NCBI RefSeq assembly: GCF_021379005.1
Contig: NZ_CP075171.1
Location: 124,001-188,000 of the forward strand
DNA from: Leptodesmis sichuanensis A121
GTDB lineage: Bacteria; Cyanobacteriota; Cyanobacteriia; Leptolyngbyales; Leptolyngbyaceae
Reading direction: 5' to 3'
DNA: 64,000 nt
Shown here: positions 56,753 to 64,000 of the stretch, one piece after another
How the letters are laid out: each line of letters begins with the position of its first letter
Numbering within the stretch: the first letter of the stretch is position 1
Notes under the pieces: generated by a model
Told to the model about the DNA's origin: nothing
Databases searched by the model: none
What the model saw: only the letters and a program-made list of their open reading frames with translations
Translations under genes and position numbers: made by a program

Positions 56753-56777
56753 AAAGGGGCATTAGCCCCTTTTTATA
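56753..56777 (+). terminator. Intrinsic terminator downstream of psbO
   Basis: AAAGGGGC-ATTA-GCCCCTTT followed by TTTATAT: perfect 8-bp stem with a 4-nt loop, 90 bp after the psbO stop. Confidence 0.85.
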
Positions 56778-57181
56778 TAGGGGCTTGTTCTGAAACGACT
56801 CCAGAGTTTTGAAGATTAAATATAAAATTTAAATGCTTTCAATGCGATTTATTGGCATAATTACCTGGCTAATATCTTTTGAGTTCCTTTCCTAAAAGCT
56901 GTTTATCGAATGAGTTCCGTAAAAATGCGATTGTACAAACCTGTTTCCAGGGACTAGGTTAAACGTAGGGTTAATTAGTCATCGTAGACTCCCAAGTCAA
57001 TTCATCTGTGCATCTAAAGTTGCTCTAGCAATCTTCATGGTATCCACACAGTGGCTCTAGATTTCTTATCCAAAACTTCAATTCCAAGGTGAGGGTGGTT
57101 TGGGCCATTGCTTTATCCTGAGATGTAAGGAGCGTTTTTTGACAGTCTTTAAGAACACTGCGCTACCGACTGAAATTCGTC
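56778..57181. other. Spacer between psbO terminator and sigF
   Basis: About 400 bp, AT-rich, no supported gene. Expected to contain the sigF promoter. I see no clear repeat. Confidence 0.4.
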
Positions 57182-57967
57182 ATGTCTACTACTAGCAATT
57201 ACGAACTCAAAAGCGAAAGTTTACAACTGCTAAGGGAGTATCAACAGATTGCCTGTCCTCAAGTTCGGAATAGATTAGTTGAACTTAACTTTGGGCTGGT
57301 TAGAAGAGAAGCTCACCACTGGATGAACCAGTGTAATGAAAGTTATGAGGATTTACTTCAAGTTGGTAGTATTGGACTGATCCGGGCGATCGAACGCTTC
57401 GATGTATCCAAAGGACATGCTTTCAGTTCCTTCGCAATCCCCTACATTAGAGGCGAAATCCAGCACTATTTAAGAGACAAAAGCCCTTCAGTCCGCATTC
57501 CCCGACGTTGGCAAGCCCTGCAACGCAAAGCCGTTTGGGTGATGCGTGAGCTACACGTTGAATTAAACCGCCAGCCCTCAGATTTAGAAATAGCCGCAGC
57601 GTTAGAAATTTCATTAGAAGAGTGGCAAGAAATTAAGTTAGCTGGCCAAAACCGGTCTCTTCTGAGTTTAGATGCTCCTATAAAGGATGAAGACAACGGT
57701 ACTTCATCGCTGGCCGATCTGGTTCCTGATACCCGCTATCGCAGCTTTCAACTGGCCCAGGAAGACCAGATTCGTCTGCAGTTGGCGTTGACTCAGCTAG
57801 AGAAACGCACCCGCCAAATTTTAGAGTTTGTCTTTTTATACGACTTAACTCAAAAAGAAACAGCAGAACGATTGGGAATCAGTGCTGTGACAGTATCTCG
57901 TCGAGTGAAAAAGGGACTGGATCTGCTGCAACGGTTGATGGGTGGTTCAGAAGGCGAAGCAGAATAG
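57182..57967 (+). CDS. sigF: RNA polymerase sigma factor SigF (group 3)
   Basis: 261 aa. Group 3 sigma factor; in cyanobacteria SigF controls pilus/motility and stress genes. Region 2 (NFGLVRREAHHWM, EDLLQVGSIGLIRAIERFD, FSSFAIPYIRGEIQHYLRDK), region 3 (VRIPRRWQALQRKAVWVM) and region 4 helix-turn-helix (LTQKETAERLGISAVTVSRR) are all present; region 1 is absent as expected. No anti-sigma gene is adjacent. Confidence 0.92.
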   Translation: MSTTSNYELKSESLQLLREYQQIACPQVRNRLVELNFGLVRREAHHWMNQCNESYEDLLQVGSIGLIRAIERFDVSKGHAFSSFAIPYIRGEIQHYLRDKSPSVRIPRRWQALQRKAVWVMRELHVELNRQPSDLEIAAALEISLEEWQEIKLAGQNRSLLSLDAPIKDEDNGTSSLADLVPDTRYRSFQLAQEDQIRLQLALTQLEKRTRQILEFVFLYDLTQKETAERLGISAVTVSRRVKKGLDLLQRLMGGSEGEAE

Positions 57968-58613
57968 TTCTTCTCAGGACGAAAATTGCTTAGGGGCGAT
58001 CGCGAAAATCACTCAACATGATCATGGCCTACTCCTACTGACCGGGGTGGGCCATTCCCATCACACCAGCCAACAAACTTTGCAGTCAGCGATCACTTTA
58101 AAATTCACTATTTTTAATAAAGCGATCAAACTACTCCCCTCTGGAATCAAAATGATGAGCTTTACCCAAAAGTTTTTTGCTAGAGAGGTTGCTAACTCAA
58201 CGATGGGAGCAGTCTAATCGGCTCTGGGATGGCACTCAAAATGCTCTCACGGAAAATAGTAAAACTCTGAAATGGCTCAGAAGGCTTTGAAATAATCTGC
58301 CCTTGGCCAACAATTTTTTGTTTGTTGTTCTGCTTTATATAAAAAAAGTTTTATAAGATATGGATTTGGAGATATTTAAGCTCTGTTCAATGATTTGGGT
58401 GCGTAAGTTCTTTTCCTATACTTTTCTAAACCTTTAATCTCTTTCTTACTACCCCAAGTCTTTTTGAGTCCTTCCCTATTTATCCCAAAGTTCGACAATA
58501 ATGCTCTTAACAGGCACCTTCAAAGCAATCTGGCTGTGAGTTGTCTTAGTTTTGTATTGCCAGGGTTTAATATCCTTCCACTTGGATTTGAGAATAATAA
58601 GGAGATTGCCAAC
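57968..58613. promoter_or_regulatory. sigF-chlL spacer, AT-rich chlL upstream region
   Basis: 646 bp without a supported gene. A weak ORF at 57942-58217 overlaps the end of sigF and has no recognisable features. The chlL-proximal part is AT-rich (for example TTATATAAAAAAAG and TTTTATAAGATATGG near 58340), fitting a promoter. Confidence 0.45.
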
Positions 58614-59480
58614 GTGAAACTTGCAGTTTATGGAAAAGGTGGAATCGGAAAATCAACGACGAGTTGTAATATCTCTGTCGCCTTAGCAAAACGTGGCAAA
58701 AAAGTTCTGCAGATTGGCTGTGATCCAAAGCACGATAGTACCTTTACCCTGACGGGTTTTCTGATTCCAACGATCATTGACACGCTCCAAGCTAAGGACT
58801 ACCACTACGAAGATGTCTGGCCGGAAGATGTAATCTATAAAGGTTACGGTGGAGTTGACTGTGTGGAAGCTGGTGGGCCACCTGCAGGGGCAGGTTGCGG
58901 CGGTTATGTAGTGGGTGAAACGGTCAAACTGCTAAAAGAACTGAATGCTTTTGACGAATACGATGTGATCTTATTTGATGTCTTAGGCGACGTAGTGTGT
59001 GGTGGCTTTGCCGCTCCGCTCAATTACGCAGACTACTGCATGATTGTTACGGACAATGGCTTCGATGCCCTGTTTGCGGCCAATCGCATCGCGGCATCAG
59101 TCCGGGAAAAGGCTCGCACTCATCCCCTACGGCTAGCAGGCTTAATTGGCAACCGCACCACTAAACGGGATCTCATCGATAAGTATGTCGAGGCTGTGCC
59201 TATGCCTGTTCTTGAAGTTTTGCCCCTGATTGAGGATATTCGCGTTTCCCGGGTCAAAGGGAAAACCCTGTTTGAAATGGCTGAGTCTGATCCGTCGCTC
59301 AACTATGTTTGTGACTACTACCTGAACATTGCCGATCAAATTCTGGCACATCCAGAGGGTGTAGTTCCTGCCGATGCTCCCGATCGCGATTTGTTCTCGC
59401 TTTTGTCTGATTTCTATCTCAACCCCCAAAAGCCCAAAGTTCAAACCGTGGAGGAAGAGTTGGATTTGATGATGGTTTAA
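58614..59480 (+). CDS. chlL: Light-independent protochlorophyllide reductase, ATP-binding ChlL
   Basis: 288 aa. ChlL is the NifH-like reductase that feeds electrons to ChlNB for chlorophyll synthesis in the dark. GTG start at 58614 ([20 protein letters not shown]) with AAGGAGA upstream; the ORF is open to 58464 but the extension is not ChlL-like. P-loop GKGGIGKST; 4Fe-4S Cys in [11 protein letters not shown] and [24 protein letters not shown]. First gene of the chlL-DUF5331-chlN unit. Confidence 0.96.
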   Translation: MKLAVYGKGGIGKSTTSCNISVALAKRGKKVLQIGCDPKHDSTFTLTGFLIPTIIDTLQAKDYHYEDVWPEDVIYKGYGGVDCVEAGGPPAGAGCGGYVVGETVKLLKELNAFDEYDVILFDVLGDVVCGGFAAPLNYADYCMIVTDNGFDALFAANRIAASVREKARTHPLRLAGLIGNRTTKRDLIDKYVEAVPMPVLEVLPLIEDIRVSRVKGKTLFEMAESDPSLNYVCDYYLNIADQILAHPEGVVPADAPDRDLFSLLSDFYLNPQKPKVQTVEEELDLMMV

Positions 59481-59569
59481 ACAGGATTTTGAGTTTAAGG
59501 GGGGTTTCAGTTACATACAATACTTTTAACCACTCCCCTCACAACTCTAATCTTCCATCAAGGTGTTTC

Positions 59570-60037
59570 GTGAATACTGAGCAACTTCGTCAGTCTTTAA
59601 AGCACAAGTGGCTGACTTACTACGCAGAGAATCACTACTGGATTGCTCGATTACAGGTCTGGGTTGACTGTGATGGCAAACGCCGACCGTCTTCAGGATT
59701 TATTCTGGCAACATTATCTGTCCTGGAGCCTCAACTGAATCACTTACTTCCTTTAATCGTAGATTTAAGCAGTAATCCTGACCGAATTGTTGCTGCTTTA
59801 GGTCTCAACTTTAACCCTGATGAGTACTTAGAAAAACTACAAAAGTCTCAGCAAAAAGCAGCACCCGTTAATTCTGAACCAGCTCAATCCATCGCGAAGT
59901 CAAAAATGGTCAAGCTACTACCCGCTAGCTCAAGTGAAATTCTTTCACCCCTGGAGCAATCTCCCAAACAGGTTTCCAGGATTGATGAAACCTGTCAGGG
60001 GGGACGATATCGCAGGAAAAAAAGTGAATTGAAATAA
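59570..60037 (+). CDS. DUF5331 protein in the chlL-chlN operon
   Basis: 155 aa. GTG start (VNTEQLRQSLKHKWLTYYAE) 89 bp after chlL. N-terminal folded part (WIARLQVWVDCDGKRRPSSG; LATLSVLEPQLNHLLPLIVD) and a disordered Ser/Gln-rich C-terminus ending RYRRKKSELK. I recall DUF5331 proteins encoded between chlL and chlN in many cyanobacteria; a link to dark chlorophyll synthesis is inferred from position only. Confidence 0.85.
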   Translation: MNTEQLRQSLKHKWLTYYAENHYWIARLQVWVDCDGKRRPSSGFILATLSVLEPQLNHLLPLIVDLSSNPDRIVAALGLNFNPDEYLEKLQKSQQKAAPVNSEPAQSIAKSKMVKLLPASSSEILSPLEQSPKQVSRIDETCQGGRYRRKKSELK

Positions 60038-60044
60038 ACCTTGT

Positions 60045-60103
60045 CCAAGTCCAGAACCGGAGTTTCTCTTATAGGAAAACGATCGTTCTCTCGCTGGACT
60101 TGG
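60045..60103. repeat. Dispersed palindromic repeat, copy A
   Basis: CCAAGTCCAG (60045-60054) pairs perfectly with CTGGACTTGG (60094-60103). The inner part holds GAG-TTT-CTC and the palindrome AACGATCGTT, so the RNA could form a multi-branched structure. It lies in the chlN leader, 92 bp before the start. Related copy at 52147-52199 (inverted) and a half copy at 49415. Confidence 0.75.
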
Positions 60104-60191
60104 TTTAATTTCTTTTGAGCTAAGTTCAATCAATTCTGAAGCTGGTAAATCTCTTTTGTGAAACAGATCTTTGCTTAACTTAGGAAAGTGA

Positions 60192-61595
<1,404 letters not shown>

Positions 61596-61695
61596 ATCTG
61601 GTCAACTTGTATCTGTAAAACTTTCAAGGAATGCATAGTCTGCATTCCTTGTTTCTATTGATTTCTATTTTTTCTTGATTAAACTGATTAAATGA

Positions 61696-63054
61696 TTAAA
61701 CTCGTGCAAGTTGACGAGTTAATTGAGGAACTGGAGCTTTTCTTGGTTGTATGGCAATACCCGCAAGTCCACCAGCAGCTAACATGAAGATTGGGTTGAC
61801 CATGGCATTGAGAACAGAATCAAGCATATAAAGGCAGACACATACTGCTAGAGCAGCCGCAGGAGCGATCGCTGGATTTGACCAGGTTCTGGCAGGATAA
61901 CGAACACAAAATGCTAGAACTGGTAAGAGGATTGAAGCCGTTAAAGATATTAAACCAAGTACTCCATAAACCCCAAAGGCAATAATCCACATACTGTCGG
62001 TAACAGATATATCTTCACCTATCTCATTAAAGACTCGATTTCTACCAAACCCTCCCCATCCAAAGGCAATACGCTGGCGTGCTTTCAAGCCTAAAATTTC
62101 CTCATTATCAAATCTAAATTGAAGGGATTGTACTCTTTCCTCTGGAAAGACTTGTGATATGGTGGCAATAATTTGCTTGTTGGGAAAGTTACCAGAAGCA
62201 CCAAGAAAGAGATACAAACAAATTCCCAGAGTGATAAACCATATCATAAGGGAGTTACGAAAACGCCAGGCAATAAATAAAGCTAAGATGCCAAGTAGAA
62301 AAAGGTTATAGGCTCCCGTAGATCTTGCGTTAATAAATGTAATTAGGAGAATGGCTATCCACAAACCGATCGGTTGATTCCAGATGCGCTTAATAATTCC
62401 CATCCTCCATAGCACAATCCCCATAATACAAGCAGCCATCATCCAGACACCTAACATGAGACCGTGTTCCATAAAGACTTGCGCTCTATATCCTCCTAAT
62501 CGGAAAGATTGGGCTAAGTCTCGTCCAGTGTCCATTCCATAAACTGTCACATGAAGGCTTGAAAAAGTACGATTCTCATACCAAATGAAAGGAATGTAAA
62601 CCAACCCTCCAACGAAGATTCCGATCGCCAATTGCCTCAGACCAGCAAGATTGTTGAGATAAATCCGGCCTAAGAAATAAGGCACGCCCCAAGTTACAGT
62701 TTGAGATAAGGCTCCAGAAATAGCATCATGCATACCCAAATCATTAGTCATTGAAGACATCACTGGAGAAACAATGCCCCAAAATAGTATAGGTATGTCA
62801 ATCCAGCTAAATCTAAAAGACCTAAAGCGATCGCTATCATAAACGGCTGTCGCTAATAGAATTCCGTAGGACGTTGCAGTCATCTTACTGTAGTCAGGTA
62901 ACCCTGGAAGCTTGATTTCTGCTACTGGAAGAAAAAGCCATGCAAAGATAAAGCTGATAATCACTGCGCGTTGGGCAGGATACCGTAGAAATATATAAAA
63001 CACTACAGGAATCCAACCAAACATTACTATTGGAACTAATGCATTACCACCCAT
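61696..63054 (-). CDS. O-antigen ligase/polymerase-like membrane protein
   Basis: 452 aa with about ten to twelve transmembrane helices. The long loop between late helices (FPEERVQSLQFRFDNEEILG; QRIAFGWGGFGRNRVFNEIG) matches the Wzy_C/WaaL pattern, with GWGGFGRNR the typical glycine-rich site before DSMW. Likely a polymerase or ligase of surface polysaccharide. Divergent from the export protein at 63563, so the window end opens a polysaccharide locus. Confidence 0.78.
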   Translation of the reverse strand: MGGNALVPIVMFGWIPVVFYIFLRYPAQRAVIISFIFAWLFLPVAEIKLPGLPDYSKMTATSYGILLATAVYDSDRFRSFRFSWIDIPILFWGIVSPVMSSMTNDLGMHDAISGALSQTVTWGVPYFLGRIYLNNLAGLRQLAIGIFVGGLVYIPFIWYENRTFSSLHVTVYGMDTGRDLAQSFRLGGYRAQVFMEHGLMLGVWMMAACIMGIVLWRMGIIKRIWNQPIGLWIAILLITFINARSTGAYNLFLLGILALFIAWRFRNSLMIWFITLGICLYLFLGASGNFPNKQIIATISQVFPEERVQSLQFRFDNEEILGLKARQRIAFGWGGFGRNRVFNEIGEDISVTDSMWIIAFGVYGVLGLISLTASILLPVLAFCVRYPARTWSNPAIAPAAALAVCVCLYMLDSVLNAMVNPIFMLAAGGLAGIAIQPRKAPVPQLTRQLARV

Positions 63055-63562
63055 GGCTTTTCAACTCTAACTGTGTTTGCTTCTACATTAATTTTGAAGA
63101 ATATTAAGAAACTGAGAGATTATGATTCCGTTGCCTTAACTTGCATTTTGATTAGGTTTTCCCCAGCTAGACCCTATACGCCATTATTCATCAAGAAACT
63201 GTATGACCCTCATGGATAGCAGCACCCTCAGGGAATCTTCACCTACTCTTTCAAATCGCTGGATCTACTGGGACTAAATATAAATCTTAAGTGAAGTACC
63301 AGTGGATATATTGAGAAGGGATTGGGGAAATCTCTAATAATAGTTCTGATATGCTTTGATTCTAGGCAGCCTGGAGGGGTTACGAGTGGAATCTTGATCT
63401 TTTGGGCAAAGCTTATTTATTGCCTAAAGCCTGACTTTGAATTCACTCTGGGCGATTTGCTGAAGAGGCTATAGTAGAAGCTATCTGTATAGCCAATGGC
63501 ATAGCAGTAACGGCAACCGTTTCCATCTGGGTACTTAATTCCTGACTTTTCCAAGAGATACC
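63055..63562. promoter_or_regulatory. Divergent spacer upstream of the polysaccharide genes
   Basis: 508 bp with no supported gene or clear repeat. Promoters for both divergent polysaccharide genes must lie here. Confidence 0.4.
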
Positions 63563-64000
63563 ATGATGAGGAGAACCCCACAATCTATCACAGGTTTAGC
63601 TCTGTCAATCGCAATTGGAGCAACCTATTCTTTGCCTGTCTTTGCTCAAACTCCAGAAACTGCACCCCCTGCAACATCGCCCGTCACCCCTGGACAAGCA
63701 CCTGTCGAGCCTGTTCCTATTACGACTGCACCAGGAACCCAGGTTGGTGAAGCCTATACTCTTGGTGCAGGAGACATTATTCGTGCTGATATCTTCGATG
63801 TCGCGCCAGAACTTACGCTAGAGCAACGTTATACAATCCTGCCAGATGGCACATTAAATCTTCCCTGGGTTGGCAGCGTTCCCGTGAATGGTCTAACCCT
63901 TAAGCAGGCTGCTGATGTTTTATCTGCAAGATACAGTCGGTTTATTCGCAATCCAGTGATTACGGTGAGCCTTTTAGCGCCAAGACCCCTTAAAGTTGGT
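63563..64000 (+). CDS. Polysaccharide export protein, Wza/GumB type (3' truncated by window)
   Basis: 146 codons in one open frame from ATG 63563 to the window end; no stop is reached. Signal peptide (SITGLALSIAIGATYSLPVFA), a Pro/Thr-rich linker, then the Poly_export domain: YTLGAGDIIRADIFDVAPEL, YTILPDGTLNLPWVGSVPV and LKQAADVLSARYSRFIRNP. Outer-membrane channel component for capsule or exopolysaccharide; SLBB domains would follow downstream. Confidence 0.9.
   Translation, partial: MMRRTPQSITGLALSIAIGATYSLPVFAQTPETAPPATSPVTPGQAPVEPVPITTAPGTQVGEAYTLGAGDIIRADIFDVAPELTLEQRYTILPDGTLNLPWVGSVPVNGLTLKQAADVLSARYSRFIRNPVITVSLLAPRPLKVG

Noticed and set aside
57942-58217. 91-aa ORF after sigF
   Set aside because: Overlaps the sigF C-terminus in another frame and shows no recognisable pattern.
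58464-58613. Extended N-terminus of ChlL
   Set aside because: ChlL starts at [10 protein letters not shown]; the extension is unlike the family and a good ribosome binding site precedes GTG 58614.

Overview
The window is chromosomal DNA from a cyanobacterium. The evidence is direct: it carries photosystem II genes (psbB, psbT, psbM, psbO), allophycocyanin B (apcD), NDH-1 subunits O and N, the light-independent protochlorophyllide reductase genes chlL and chlN, the circadian-input protein LdpA, a SigF-type sigma factor, and very many copies of the HIP1 octamer GCGATCGC. Gene order, dispersed hairpin repeats and IS content fit a freshwater or terrestrial filamentous lineage (Leptolyngbya/Oscillatoriales-like), but the species cannot be fixed from sequence reading alone.

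Layout. 1-13.3 kb: the 3' end of dnaB, then scattered housekeeping and conserved genes (DUF4870, ilvD, mdh, ndhO, a family 25 glycosyltransferase, DUF429, DUF924, apcD) separated by repeat-bearing spacers, including an IS701-type transposase remnant. 13.5-20.5 kb: a pentapeptide-repeat protein, an MprF-like membrane aminoacyltransferase paired with a secreted esterase, rlmD, lpxD and a DUF561 gene. 20.7 kb: tRNA-Val(CAC) and a short endonuclease III-like remnant. 21.4-39.4 kb: the S10-spc-alpha ribosomal supercluster in the cyanobacterial order, from rplC through secY, adk, infA, rpmJ, rpoA, truA, rplM, rpsI, rpmE and prfA to a photosystem II S4-domain protein. rpsJ is absent from the head, and rpsN and rpmD are absent from the spc part, as usual in cyanobacteria.

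39.5-49.4 kb: an amidohydrolase, sepF, then a nested transposon locus, a metallopeptidase/PPOX pair, ndhN and ldpA. At 41.9-45.8 kb one GNAT acetyltransferase gene is broken into three pieces. One break is a 211-bp non-autonomous element with inverted repeats and a 6-bp target duplication. The other is an ISAzo13-type element with a 3-bp duplication, itself interrupted by an ISKra4-type element. Removing the insertions and one copy of each duplication restores a single 227-codon frame, and the same operation restores the ISAzo13 transposase except for a -1 frame change that coincides with an A_AAA_AAA heptamer.

49.5-64 kb: a Ycf45-like R3H ATPase, a run of photosystem II genes (psbT and psbB leftward; a ferredoxin, psbM and psbO rightward), sigF, the chlL-DUF5331-chlN unit, and the start of a surface polysaccharide region (O-antigen ligase-like protein and a Wza-type export protein cut by the window edge). 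I found no CRISPR array, no rRNA, no prophage and no clear unknown multi-gene system. The best non-routine signals are the nested insertion locus, the candidate frameshift site, several structured or repeated spacers, and the MprF-like/esterase pair.
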